In this document: positions 45,680 to 54,627 of the stretch, in pieces
Numbering within the stretch: the stretch's first letter is position 1
Layout: every line of letters starts with the position of its first letter
DNA from: Kordia sp.
Lineage (GTDB): Bacteria > Bacteroidota > Bacteroidia > Flavobacteriales > Flavobacteriaceae
Direction of reading: 5' to 3'
Assembly: GCA_002733415.1 (NCBI GenBank)
Contig: NVVR01000001.1
Location: 134,493 to 198,492, forward strand
DNA length: 64,000 nt
Position numbers and translations under genes: made by a program
Notes under the pieces: generated by a model
Database searches by the model: none
What the model was told of the DNA's origin: nothing
The model's input: the letters and a program-made list of their open reading frames with translations, nothing else

Positions 45680-45687
45680 CAAAAGTA
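45680..45687 (-). promoter_or_regulatory. Putative -7 element of dxs
   Basis: On the minus strand TACTTTTG matches TAnnTTTG but lies only 4 bp from the dxs start, so it would give a leaderless or nearly leaderless mRNA. May be chance. Confidence 0.3.
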
Positions 45688-45701
45688 GTATTTTTACTGC
45701 T

Positions 45702-46151
45702 ATGGAAGAATTGTTTTCGGATGAATACTTTATGAAAAAAGCATTTCAAGAGGCTGAAATGGCTTTTGAAAAAGGCGAAATACCTGTAGGCGCAGTCATA
45801 GTTGTTGATAATAGGGTTATTGCAAGGGCACATAACTTAACTGAATTATTAAATGATGTTACTGCACATGCTGAAATGCAAGCGATCACATCTGCGGCTG
45901 ATTTTTTAGGGGGTAAATATTTAAAAAAATGTACGTTATATGTCACCTTGGAACCTTGTCAAATGTGCGCGGGGGCTTTGTACTGGTCACAAATAGACAA
46001 AGTAGTTTTTGGAGCAAAAGATACTTCTAGAGGTTTTGTGGCAATGGGAACAAAATTACATCCCAAAACAATGTTTGAAGGAGGGGTTATGGCGGAAGAG
46101 TGTAGTTTGTTAATGAAACGATTTTTTGTTGAAAAGAGGAATGTAAATTAA
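45702..46151 (+). CDS. tadA: Nucleoside deaminase, probable tRNA adenosine deaminase TadA
   Basis: A 149-residue zinc-dependent deaminase. The catalytic HAE motif (AHAEMQAI) and the zinc-binding PCxxC motif (LEPCQMCAGALYW) are present, with the proton-shuttling Glu in HAE. The N-terminus FMKKAFQEAEMAFEKGEIPVGAVIV is typical of TadA, which converts A34 of tRNA-Arg to inosine. Related guanine or cytosine deaminases share the fold, but the overall pattern fits TadA best. Start ATG at 45702. Confidence 0.9.
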   Translation: MEELFSDEYFMKKAFQEAEMAFEKGEIPVGAVIVVDNRVIARAHNLTELLNDVTAHAEMQAITSAADFLGGKYLKKCTLYVTLEPCQMCAGALYWSQIDKVVFGAKDTSRGFVAMGTKLHPKTMFEGGVMAEECSLLMKRFFVEKRNVN

Positions 46152-46800
46152 AAATTCTGGTAAGGCGGGAGTGTAAATTCAACTCTGTCTGCTGTTTATA
46201 AAATGATTTTCAGCGGCATCGTTACGTTTTATTTTCATATTTATATCTAACACTACTCGATCTCTAAATTTAATATATAATTATTTAATAGTCAGACTCC
46301 ATTTAGTTGAAGGGTTTTTCTATTTTTCCTCAATATTTTTTTACTAAATAAACAAGCTTCAATTGCGCCATATCGCTTGTTAATTCGCCTTTTTATTTGC
46401 TTTATGCACTCTTCTGTGAAAACATTCTATGATATTAGTGGTGTAATTTTTATGATAGGTGTTGTATGTTTAAAATAAGTAGGTAATTCTTCCCAATTGC
46501 GTTCTCAACTTTCAATTATAAAGGGTATTTCTCGTTCCGTTTTTCTCACAAAGATAATAATGCCCCTTCCGAAACTTCTTTATTTAATACTATATAAGCT
46601 AATTTTAAATGCTTCGTAATTTTTTTTGATCTTTTAAAGCTACATGCTTTAAAGATTTTCTAATTTGATGTGCAATTCACATGGTGAAGAATACAAGGGT
46701 TAAAATTATAGTAGCTGTAGTCGTAATGATGCTCTTGCTACTTTGGGTAGAATTAGCAATTGGTATATTTTCAAGTCCTATTACTGGGAGTTAAGGTTCT
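46152..46800 (-). pseudogene. Decayed IS256-family transposase
   Basis: No intact gene in this stretch, but broken minus-strand frames match an IS256/mutator-type transposase in the right order. From high to low coordinates: HQIRKSLKHVALKDQKK-like sequence around 46620-46690, NKEVSEGALLSL near 46560-46600, NWEELPTYFKHTTPIIKI near 46450-46500, TTNIIECFHRRVHKANKK at about 46391-46443 (the family's TTNaIES motif), and a C-terminal STKWSLTIK...FRDR near 46240-46320. There are many stops and frameshifts. The rest up to the tRNA gene (46800-46940) shows nothing recognisable. Confidence 0.65.
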
Positions 46801-46940
46801 GTTACATTAATTAACCAAGAATATAATTTCAGTTATTTTTTTTAGATAAAGGAGTTAAAGCAAAGAGTTAACTTCTATATATTTAGTGAAAATCGAGGGT
46901 TATAACCAATAGTCGTGCAGACTAAAGGAAATAAAAACAG

Positions 46941-46973
46941 AAAACCCTTTAAATCAATGATTTAAAGGGTTTT
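46941..46973 (-). terminator. Terminator of tRNA-Gln
   Basis: AAAACCCTTTAAATCA and its exact complement (16-bp arms, 1-base centre) form a strong hairpin 4 bases past the tRNA 3' end, with Ts on the minus strand side. Confidence 0.75.
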
Positions 46974-46977
46974 TAAG

Positions 46978-47048
46978 TTATCCCACAAGGATTCGAACCT
47001 TGACTGACAGTACCAAAAACTGAAGTGCTACCATTACACCATGGGACA
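46978..47048 (-). tRNA. tRNA-Gln (anticodon TTG)
   Basis: A 71-nt gene on the minus strand. Acceptor arm TGTCCCA pairs with TGGGATA (one G-U); D arm GTGT/GCAC; anticodon loop TTTTGGT with anticodon TTG; T arm CAAGG-TTCGAAT-CCTTG. The first anticodon-stem pair is a T-T mismatch. CCA is not encoded. A good promoter (47066-47095) and a terminator flank it. Confidence 0.9.
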
Positions 47049-47065
47049 ATGCGTGATTGCGGGTG

Positions 47066-47095
47066 CAAATTTACAAGAAATAATGGTTCCTACAA
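47066..47095 (-). promoter_or_regulatory. Promoter of tRNA-Gln
   Basis: On the minus strand TTG (47093-47095), 19 bp, then TAAATTTG (47066-47073): an exact Bacteroidota -33/-7 arrangement 17 bp upstream of the tRNA. Confidence 0.7.
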
Positions 47096-47244
47096 CTATT
47101 TTCAAGTAAAAAATAATATTTAATTTCAATGTATTTATAATCCGCTATTACAAAGCTACATACAATCTAATTATTTGGCAATTCTTTAAGATATTTTAAG
47201 GGATAATTTTTAGTACTTTAGCCATTTTCAAAACAGAAAAACAC

Positions 47245-50200
47245 ATGTCAGTAAAAGACTTTTTTAAATGGAATAAAATATTAGGTTGGACAGTATTTTT
47301 TATTGCATTAATCACCTATGGTTTATGCGTTGAACCTACCGCTAGTTTCTGGGATGCTGGAGAGTATATTTCTACTTCAGCCAACTTAGCCGTTGGTCAC
47401 CCACCAGGAGCCCCTTTCTTTCAAATGTTAGGAGCCTTTTTTGCTATGTTTGCTTTTGGAAACACAAGTAATATAGCCGTAATGGTAAACATGCTTTCTG
47501 TAGTTTCTAGTGCCTTTGCTATTTTGTTTATGTTTTGGACAATTAGCATGATTTCTCGTAAACTCGTAGTTAAAGACATTAAAGACCTTGGGAAAAATAA
47601 AGCCATCGCAATTTTAGGAAGCGCCCTAGTGGGGTCGTTAGCTTTCGCTTTTACAGACACGTTTTGGTTTAATGCAGTTGAAACGGAAGTATATGCCATG
47701 GCGACTTTTATCATGTCATTACTATTCTGGCTTGGTTTAAAATGGGAAGAAGACATGGACAAACCAAGAGGGAATAAATGGTTAGTCATAATTGCTTTTG
47801 TAATTGGACTCTCTTTTGGAGTTCATTTTATGGGATTATTAACCATCCCGGCTATCGGATTAATCTACTTTTTCAAGAACTATAAAACAGTAACCGTTAA
47901 AAACTTCATTATCGCAAACATAGCTGCTATAGCAGTATTGTTATTCATTTTTAAAATGTTACTTCCAAATGCATTATCTTTCTTCGGATGGATGGAAGTA
48001 TCACTGGTTAACGGGTTAGGATTGCCATTCCACTCAGGATCTATCATAGCATTCTTATTAATTATTGCTGCATTTTACTACGCATTAACTTTTACACGCA
48101 AAAACGGATATGTAAACGCAAATACAATTACTTTATGTATACTTTTTATTTTTATAGGATTCTCTTCTTGGACCATGTTACCTATACGTGCTAATGCAGG
48201 AACTACAATAAATGAAAATGCACCTGGAAATGCAAGAGAGTTGCTTGCTTATTACAACTTGGAACAATACCCTTCTAATCCGTTTTTATACGGACCTCAA
48301 TTTACAGATCAGTTTGCAGGAGTGGATGAAAACGATCCGTACAAAAACGACAAACCTAAGTATGAGCAAGATGAAAAATTAGGGAAATACGTTATTGTAA
48401 ACAACTACATAAACGCAACATACAATTCAAGCCCAGATCATCTATCAGTTTTACCAAGAATGTGGAGTTCAGAACATGCTGAGCGTTATTTGGGGTTTAT
48501 GAATATTGAATTAACTATTAAATCGGAGTTTTTTGGTAAAAAAGAATTGCGCCAAATAGTAGCCGAATTCAATAATGACGTGAAACTAGGTGTTATAGAC
48601 ACCGAAGATCAATTGGCGTTTATTAAAAAATTCGGACAATACACCAATGTTAAAAAACCATCATTAATTGAAAATTTCAAGTTCATGTTCCAATATCAAT
48701 TGGGAGACATGTATGCTAGATATTTCCTTTGGAATTTTGTTGGAAGACAAGATGATATTCAATGGAAAATGAGTAACAATGGTAATTGGATTAGCGGAAT
48801 CAATTTTATTGACTCTATACTACTTGGGACTTCTCAAGAGAACTTACCGAAAGATATTAAAGAAAACAAAGGACGTAATACCTACTTTTTCCTGCCATTT
48901 ATCTTAGGAATCATCGGATTATTATTTGTAATGAAAAAAGACTTGAAACTCTTTTGGGTATTATTAGTCTTCTTTTTATTTACCGGTTTAGCAATTCAAG
49001 TGTACACCAATGTACGTCCGTTTGAACCAAGAGAACGTGACTACTCTGTAGTAGGATCATTCTACGTATTTGCCATCTGGATTGGAATTGGAGTATTGAG
49101 CTTATACGAAGGATTAAAGAAATTCATCACGCCTAAAATTACAGCCCCATTAGTAATAGTTGTTTGTCTTTTAGCAGTGCCTTTATTGTTAGCAAACCAA
49201 AACTGGGACGATCATGACAGATCAGGAAAATATACTGCACAATCTATGGCAAAAGCCTATTTAGATTCGTGTCAGGAAAATGCCATCTTATTTACAATTG
49301 GTGATAATGATACGTTTGCCCTATGGTATTTACAAGAAATTGAAGGACATCGTAGAGACGTAAGAGTTATAAATACAAGCTTGTTGGCTACCGATTGGTA
49401 CATCGATCAAATGAAGAAGAAAGCCTATGAAAGCGATCCAATTCCTTCTCAATTAACGCATAAGCAATATCGATACGGAACAAGAGATGCTATTATCTTT
49501 CAGGAGCGTACCAAAGACACCATTACCATTAAACGATTAATGGATTTCATTGCCTTAGACAAAGAAGAAGTAATGGTAGAGATGCAAAGTGGTCAGAAAT
49601 ACCATACTTATCCAACAAAAAATATTCGTGTTCCAGTGGATAAAGCAGCAGTATTAAAAAACAAGATAGTTTCTCCTAAAAATGCTGGAGAAATAGTTTC
49701 TGATATGTACTTCCGTATCAAAAATGACCAGCTATCTAAAAACCGTTTGTTAATGCTTGACATTTTAGCAAATAATGACTGGAAGCGTCCTATTTATTTC
49801 TCTGGAGGAAGTAATGATCCTGCAGAATTTATTTGGCTGAAAGACTATTTACAGTATGATGGTATTGTGTACAAATTAGTGCCAATTCACTCGCCTATTG
49901 ATAAGGATAATCCGTTTGACATGGGATTCATTGATACGGATTCTGCTTACAAGAAAATAATGGCTTGGGACTGGGGTAATTCTGGGAGTGATGACATTTA
50001 CCATGATGTTGAAACAAGAACGAATGCATTTAGCTATAGAGCAAGTATTGCACGTGTATCGGAAAAATTAATTGACGAGAAAAAATTTGACAAAGCAGAA
50101 GACTTAATGGATTTAGCGATGGAAAAAATGCCTGTCAACAAGTTTAAACTCTATACGCTTGTAGAACCTTTTGTAGATGGTTTTTACAGAATAAACAAGC

Positions 50201-50793
50201 CTGAAAAAGCGCGTAAAGTTTTTAATGATTTAGGGTTTATGTACAAGGATCATATAAACTATTACAAAACATTACCACTTGAAGAACAGTTGCTTATTCC
50301 TGATGATATTCTTACTGATTTAGAACGCTATAAAACTATTATAATTACTGGTATTGAAAACAAAGACCTTAGTATTATAAAAGAAGAGATACCATATTAC
50401 TTAAACGCAATAAAGCCATTTACACCTTTAATGCATCATGTAAATTACGGACTGAGCTTAGACAGGTTAATTGGCGGATTATACAAGGCTGGATTGAACA
50501 ATGAAGCAAGAGCTTTATACTTATTAGAAGTAGCTAAAGTACAACGTAATTTAGATTCCGCAAGTAAATTAAGTGAGGAGCAAATGTATGGGTATGCTGA
50601 GCAAATTTTAATGGATATCACTGATTATAAAAAGCTATTGCGTATCGTTCATAAAAACGATGACAGCATCTTTTTTAATAAAGAAAAAGAAACATTTGAC
50701 ACTAATTTAGATAAGCTAGAAACGTTCTTTATGCCAGAAGAAGACGAACAGGATTCAATTAAACTTCCTACTCCGCCTAAACCTGGATTATAA
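47245..50793 (+). CDS. GT117 family glycosyltransferase (DUF2723 membrane protein)
   Basis: A 1182-residue inner-membrane protein. The N-terminal DUF2723 domain opens with a helix, then CVEPTASFWDAGEYISTSANL and VGHPPGAPFFQML, the family signature with the acidic residues placed as in GT-C enzymes, and about ten more helices to residue 650 (including RPFEPRERDYSVVGSFYVF). The remaining about 530 residues are a soluble periplasmic region (TIGDNDTFALWYLQEIEGHRRDV; NDWKRPIYFSGG) ending in TPR-like helices. The family is widespread in Bacteroidota; a lipid-linked sugar transferase role is by classification, and the acceptor is not known from sequence. Single gene with its own terminator at 50822. 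Confidence 0.85.
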   Translation: MSVKDFFKWNKILGWTVFFIALITYGLCVEPTASFWDAGEYISTSANLAVGHPPGAPFFQMLGAFFAMFAFGNTSNIAVMVNMLSVVSSAFAILFMFWTISMISRKLVVKDIKDLGKNKAIAILGSALVGSLAFAFTDTFWFNAVETEVYAMATFIMSLLFWLGLKWEEDMDKPRGNKWLVIIAFVIGLSFGVHFMGLLTIPAIGLIYFFKNYKTVTVKNFIIANIAAIAVLLFIFKMLLPNALSFFGWMEVSLVNGLGLPFHSGSIIAFLLIIAAFYYALTFTRKNGYVNANTITLCILFIFIGFSSWTMLPIRANAGTTINENAPGNARELLAYYNLEQYPSNPFLYGPQFTDQFAGVDENDPYKNDKPKYEQDEKLGKYVIVNNYINATYNSSPDHLSVLPRMWSSEHAERYLGFMNIELTIKSEFFGKKELRQIVAEFNNDVKLGVIDTEDQLAFIKKFGQYTNVKKPSLIENFKFMFQYQLGDMYARYFLWNFVGRQDDIQWKMSNNGNWISGINFIDSILLGTSQENLPKDIKENKGRNTYFFLPFILGIIGLLFVMKKDLKLFWVLLVFFLFTGLAIQVYTNVRPFEPRERDYSVVGSFYVFAIWIGIGVLSLYEGLKKFITPKITAPLVIVVCLLAVPLLLANQNWDDHDRSGKYTAQSMAKAYLDSCQENAILFTIGDNDTFALWYLQEIEGHRRDVRVINTSLLATDWYIDQMKKKAYESDPIPSQLTHKQYRYGTRDAIIFQERTKDTITIKRLMDFIALDKEEVMVEMQSGQKYHTYPTKNIRVPVDKAAVLKNKIVSPKNAGEIVSDMYFRIKNDQLSKNRLLMLDILANNDWKRPIYFSGGSNDPAEFIWLKDYLQYDGIVYKLVPIHSPIDKDNPFDMGFIDTDSAYKKIMAWDWGNSGSDDIYHDVETRTNAFSYRASIARVSEKLIDEKKFDKAEDLMDLAMEKMPVNKFKLYTLVEPFVDGFYRINKPEKARKVFNDLGFMYKDHINYYKTLPLEEQLLIPDDILTDLERYKTIIITGIENKDLSIIKEEIPYYLNAIKPFTPLMHHVNYGLSLDRLIGGLYKAGLNNEARALYLLEVAKVQRNLDSASKLSEEQMYGYAEQILMDITDYKKLLRIVHKNDDSIFFNKEKETFDTNLDKLETFFMPEEDEQDSIKLPTPPKPGL

Positions 50794-50821
50794 TCCATTT
50801 TAATTTTTAAGTAAAAACCCT

Positions 50822-50857
50822 AATCCTAATCTGTGATCACTAATTAGGATTTTTTAT
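50822..50857 (+). terminator. Terminator of GT117 gene
   Basis: AATCCTAAT (50822-50830) pairs with ATTAGGATT (50843-50851) around a 12-base loop, followed by a T run. Confidence 0.75.
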
Positions 50858-50890
50858 TATCTTTAATAGGCTAACCATTTTTTTTTGATT

Positions 50891-51880
50891 ATGAAAAAAA
50901 AATACTCTTATTTATTTTTAATTGCTTTAAGTTTTTTAGCAGTGAGTAATAGTTGGGGACAACTAAACATCACTTCACTTTCTACAAATTTCACTATCGA
51001 CTTTGACGGTACTATTAGTGGAGTTAATAATGGAGCATATGATGGTACAGGGTTTGATCCTGCTCCCAGCACAGGTCAGCTAGATAGTAGCGCTTGGGCT
51101 TCTACTGGTCTGTCTAATGGGGATTTAGCTTTTGAAGGAACTAGCCCAGGAGCTGATTATACCAGAGGTGCTTCTACTGGAGGAGTAACTACTGGAGGGT
51201 TTTATGCTTTTGAAGTAGCAGGCTTCGATTATGCAATGGGTATTCAACCAATTGGATCTGATTTTACCCCAGGAACAATTACCTTAAAAGTTACCAACAA
51301 TTCTGGATCACCGATTTCTGAAGTACAAGTAGACTATGAACTTTGGATACTCAATGACCAAGGTAGGGCGAATAGCCTAAACTTCTCATATAGCACAGAT
51401 GATAGTTCCTATACTAATGTAGTTTCATTAGATCATACTTCGCCAGAAGCTGCAGATGGATCGCCAGCTTGGGTGCAAAATGATAAAAGCACAACCATAA
51501 CTGGATTGACACTTAATAATGGAGAAACGCTGTACTTAAGGTGGACAGGAAATGACTCTTCTGGAAGTGGTAGTAGGGACGAATTTGCAATAGATGATAT
51601 TACCGTTAACTTCGTTGCTGCCCTTAGCACAAATGAGTCTAATTTTAAAAACACTGCAATTTATGCAGTTAATAACTCAATACTAATTGATGGGTTACAA
51701 GACGGCCACACCACATTAGAGCTATATAATATTTCAGGGAAATTAGTCAAAACTAATTCTTTTAATGCACATGGTTCTCTTCAAAAAATTAAATTATCTG
51801 AATCACTTAGCAAAGGAATATATATTGTACGCTTGCAAACAAAAATAGGAGTATTTAGTAAGAAAATAATTCTTCAATAA
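50891..51880 (+). CDS. Secreted protein with T9SS type A sorting domain
   Basis: A 330-residue secreted protein. The ATG at 50891 is chosen over an in-frame TTG at 50885 because MKKKYSYLFLIALSFLAVSNSWGQ is a normal signal peptide (ends WGQ). The mature part is rich in Gly, Ser, Thr and Asp and forms a beta-sandwich-like domain (FTIDFDGTISGVNNGAYDG, ITLKVTNNSGSPISEVQVDY, LYLRWTGNDSSGSGSRDEFA, then IDDITVNF) similar to extracellular DUF-type lectin-like folds seen in flavobacterial nuclease-associated proteins. The C-terminus (about 255-330) is a T9SS sorting domain (TLELYNISGKLVKT, LSKGIYIVRLQT, KKIILQ). No catalytic residues recognised. Confidence 0.8.
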   Translation: MKKKYSYLFLIALSFLAVSNSWGQLNITSLSTNFTIDFDGTISGVNNGAYDGTGFDPAPSTGQLDSSAWASTGLSNGDLAFEGTSPGADYTRGASTGGVTTGGFYAFEVAGFDYAMGIQPIGSDFTPGTITLKVTNNSGSPISEVQVDYELWILNDQGRANSLNFSYSTDDSSYTNVVSLDHTSPEAADGSPAWVQNDKSTTITGLTLNNGETLYLRWTGNDSSGSGSRDEFAIDDITVNFVAALSTNESNFKNTAIYAVNNSILIDGLQDGHTTLELYNISGKLVKTNSFNAHGSLQKIKLSESLSKGIYIVRLQTKIGVFSKKIILQ

Positions 51881-52002
51881 GAACACGCTATTTTAATACA
51901 CAAAAACATCTTTAGTAATTCCAAAGGGTTTTTTTATTTGAAAACATCAGTATTTGTGTTAATGTAAATATGTTTAAATAAATTCATTACAGTTCTATAA
52001 AT

Positions 52003-52686
52003 ATGCTATACTTTGCAAAAACTCCATATATTATTAAGAAGGTATTTCCTAAGCTAACTTGGGATATCCCTACAAAAGAAAAGGTGATTTATTTAACTTT
52101 TGATGATGGGCCTACTCCCGAAATTACTCCTTGGGTATTATCTGAATTAAAAAAGCACAATGCCAAAGCTACTTTTTTCTGTATCGGAAAAAATGTGATT
52201 TCGCATCCAGATATTGTTAAAGAGATCATAAAAAACGGAAGCGCAATAGGGAATCATACTCACAATCATGTAAATGGTTGGAAAAAAACTTCTAAAACAT
52301 ACCTTAAAAACATTGATAAAGCACAACAAATTATAGATTCTGAAATCAAAAAACATCAGAAAACTATTCTTCACTCAACAATCGTCAATCGTCAATATCC
52401 AATCAAGAACCTTTTCCGCCCACCCTACGGGAAAATTAAAAATAGTGTTGCTAAAAAACTATTAGGAAAAGGCTATAAAATTATTATGTGGGATGTATTG
52501 AGTGGTGATTTTGATCGATCAATTACAAAAGAAAAATGCTTAAAAAATGTAATCAATAATACCTCTGAAGGAAGCATTCTTGTTTTTCATGACAGTATAA
52601 AAGCTTCAGGGAAATTAAAATTTGTACTACCTAAAATCTTGGAATATTTTAGTAAAAAAGGGTATCTATTTGAAATTATAAAATAA
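52003..52686 (+). CDS. Polysaccharide deacetylase (NodB, CE4)
   Basis: A 227-residue NodB-fold deacetylase. The five CE4 motifs are visible: TFDDGPT (catalytic base and metal Asp), GNHTHNH (metal His), FRPPYGK, a W-containing MWDVLSGDFD and LVFHDS. It removes N-acetyl groups from a polysaccharide such as peptidoglycan or exopolysaccharide. There is no signal peptide; the start MLYFAKTPYIIKKVFP resembles flavobacterial homologues. Between the second and third motifs, residues about 124-134 (HSTIVNRQYPI) look like extra sequence and are encoded by the tandem repeat at 52379-52396. Confidence 0.9.
   Translation: MLYFAKTPYIIKKVFPKLTWDIPTKEKVIYLTFDDGPTPEITPWVLSELKKHNAKATFFCIGKNVISHPDIVKEIIKNGSAIGNHTHNHVNGWKKTSKTYLKNIDKAQQIIDSEIKKHQKTILHSTIVNRQYPIKNLFRPPYGKIKNSVAKKLLGKGYKIIMWDVLSGDFDRSITKEKCLKNVINNTSEGSILVFHDSIKASGKLKFVLPKILEYFSKKGYLFEIIK
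52379..52396 (+). repeat. CAATCGT tandem repeat inside deacetylase gene
   Basis: CAATCGT-CAATCGT-CAAT, two and a half copies of a 7-base unit, read in frame as part of a loop before FRPPYG. The unit resembles simple repeats often seen between genes in flavobacteria. Confidence 0.5.
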
Positions 52687-52687
52687 C

Positions 52688-52750
52688 TTCTCGATACAAA
52701 ATTATTGTCCATTGAATTCCAAGTAATTTCACTCGAAGTGATGACACAAT
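52688..52750. repeat. Second intergenic CGAG repeat
   Basis: TTCTCGATACAAAATT followed by CACTCGAAGTG resembles the inverted form of the 2862-2902 block (AATTGTATCGAGAA, AATTCGAGTG). It lies between convergent genes. Confidence 0.5.
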
Positions 52751-52853
52751 CATTCTCTCTATTAAGCAAAACTTCACTCACAACCACAAATTAACTTGGT
52801 TTATTAAGGTTGTAAAGTATCAATTACCATTGCCAAGTTAGCGCTGTGTGTAA

Positions 52854-53150
52854 CTACAGGTATTCCTGAATCAACCCTATTAAGGTGTCTGCATCTTGCT
52901 CACCGGATTGACGCCATTTCATTTCGCCTCCTTTGTAAATCATTAAAGTTGGTAAGCCTTTAACACGAAGTGCTTCTGCTAACGGTGCGTTTTTATCTAC
53001 ATCAATTTTAATTACTTTTGCTTTGTCACCTAATGCTGCAGCTACCTCACGCACAACAGGATGCATTGCTACAGAATGCTCATTCCACTCGGTGTAGAAA
53101 TCTAATAATACCGGAACAGAAACATCAATTAATTCGCCAAATTTAGACAT
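52854..53150 (-). CDS. Thioredoxin-fold protein lacking active-site cysteines
   Basis: A 98-residue protein with a full thioredoxin fold: VPVLLDFYTEW, VIKIDVDKNAPLAEALRVKGLPTLMIYKGGE with the cis-Pro loop intact. At the active site WCGPC is replaced by W22-N-E-H-S26, so both redox cysteines are missing and the protein has no cysteine at all. It cannot act as a disulfide reductase; such proteins may bind partners or be structural. The gene stands alone, upstream of the metallophosphoesterase pair on the same strand. Confidence 0.88.
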   Translation of the reverse strand: MSKFGELIDVSVPVLLDFYTEWNEHSVAMHPVVREVAAALGDKAKVIKIDVDKNAPLAEALRVKGLPTLMIYKGGEMKWRQSGEQDADTLIGLIQEYL

Positions 53151-53272
53151 AGTAAATTATTTTAGTTTTTAAGCAATCCTAATTAAATTTACTTACTTGC
53201 GTCTTGAAATTTAATCGGTTTAACAACTCAAAAAGTATTTCTAACTACTACAAAGTTAACATTTTTAACGGA

Positions 53273-54508
53273 TTAAGCTGTTTTCATGCTCTTTTTCAAT
53301 TTTATAACAGTAATCTCAGGCCATATTCCTACTCTTCCAGAAAAACCGTGAAATCCAAACCCTCTATTCACATTTACATACCTTCCAAATTCCTCATATA
53401 ACCCAGCCCATTGTTTGTATATAAAGCTTGAAGGGCTCCATTTGATAAACCCAGGTATTTCAATTCCCATTTGCAATCCGTGTGTATGACCGCTCAAGGT
53501 TAATTGGTAATTAAAATCATTTTCTTTTACTTGGTGTTCCCAGTGTGAAGGATCGTGACTCATTAGTACTTTGAAATCTTTCTGATCAACTAAAGCAGAT
53601 GCTTTTTTTAAATCCCCGGCTTGCTTCCAGCCTTTCCCCCAATTTTCAACTCCAACCAATGCTAGTTTTTGATAGCCTTTTTCTATAAATCGAGATTCAT
53701 TTAACAACAATTCAAATCCTATTTTTGAATGAATATTCTTAATTGCTTCAAAATTAGCTTTTTTTGCTGCTTTAGTTTTCCACTCAGCATAATCACCATA
53801 ATCATGATTTCCTAAAATTGAATACTTTCCAAAAGGCGCTTTTAATTCTGAAAACATCGTAATGAACTCATCCATTTCCGCTGCTTTATTATTTACAATA
53901 TCACCGGTAAATAACAACAAATCTGATTCTTGTTTAGCAACTAAATCTACCGCATATTGTACTTTTGATTTATCGGTAAAACTTCCTGAATGAATATCTG
54001 ATATTTGAGTAATGGTAAATCCGTCAAAAGCTTCTGGTAAATCGTCAAAAGCTAATTCATATTTCAATACCTTAAAATTATATTTCCCCTTAGTAACACC
54101 ATATAAAAAAGAAGCAAACGGAATTGAAGCAATCCCTAATGCTATTTGGGCTATAAATTTTCGTCGCCCTGGAATAGATTTTATTTCAGAATTACTGAGC
54201 ATTCTAATTCCTTTTATAAATACTCGGTATATATCCTCCCCAAACATACTTACTAAAAGAATCACTTTTGGCAATAAGAACATTAATAATAACGAGAATG
54301 CGTATTGAAATCCTTTAGTTTGGCCGTTCTCTCTTGAATAAGTCAAAAACATTCCTAAAAAAGGCACGTAAATTAATACCGAAATCCCTACCCATATCCA
54401 TCGGTATAATTTTTCTTTTGTCAGTACTTTTAATGCTTGGAAGGCGTAAATTTCTATAAACAAAAACACTACTGACATGATCAATAATGCAACGTAAAAC
54501 CTTGACAT
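53273..54508 (-). CDS. Membrane-anchored metallophosphoesterase (copy 1)
   Basis: A 411-residue protein with three or four N-terminal membrane helices (1 to about 125), a twin-arginine-like RRKF stretch before the next helix, and a calcineurin-type phosphoesterase domain (about 155-400). Metal-binding motifs: DIHSGSF, GDIVNN, GNHDYGDY, MSHDPSHW and SGHTHG. This is the YkuE/LpxG-like branch; substrates in the family include UDP-diacylglucosamine and other phosphodiesters, and the one here is unknown. It is a tandem paralogue of 54628-55866, and even the promoter region is duplicated. Confidence 0.88.
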   Translation of the reverse strand: MSRFYVALLIMSVVFLFIEIYAFQALKVLTKEKLYRWIWVGISVLIYVPFLGMFLTYSRENGQTKGFQYAFSLLLMFLLPKVILLVSMFGEDIYRVFIKGIRMLSNSEIKSIPGRRKFIAQIALGIASIPFASFLYGVTKGKYNFKVLKYELAFDDLPEAFDGFTITQISDIHSGSFTDKSKVQYAVDLVAKQESDLLLFTGDIVNNKAAEMDEFITMFSELKAPFGKYSILGNHDYGDYAEWKTKAAKKANFEAIKNIHSKIGFELLLNESRFIEKGYQKLALVGVENWGKGWKQAGDLKKASALVDQKDFKVLMSHDPSHWEHQVKENDFNYQLTLSGHTHGLQMGIEIPGFIKWSPSSFIYKQWAGLYEEFGRYVNVNRGFGFHGFSGRVGIWPEITVIKLKKSMKTA

Positions 54509-54524
54509 ACTTTTTGAATTTTAT

Positions 54525-54532
54525 CAAAGATA
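54525..54532 (-). promoter_or_regulatory. Putative -7 element of metallophosphoesterase copy 1
   Basis: On the minus strand TATCTTTG matches TAnnTTTG, 16 bp before the start. The equivalent place upstream of copy 2 has TATTTTTG. Confidence 0.45.
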
Positions 54533-54627
54533 CTAAATTGCCATCCGCGGCTATTTTAATTCTATAAAAATTAACACTGCCAACTGAAAGTTCCCTTAAC
54601 AACTACAAAGTGAATATCTTTAAACAA

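Noticed and set aside
54315-54602. Minus-strand 95-codon frame near metallophosphoesterase copy 1
   Set aside because: Shadow frame overlapping the start of the real gene, with no family resemblance.
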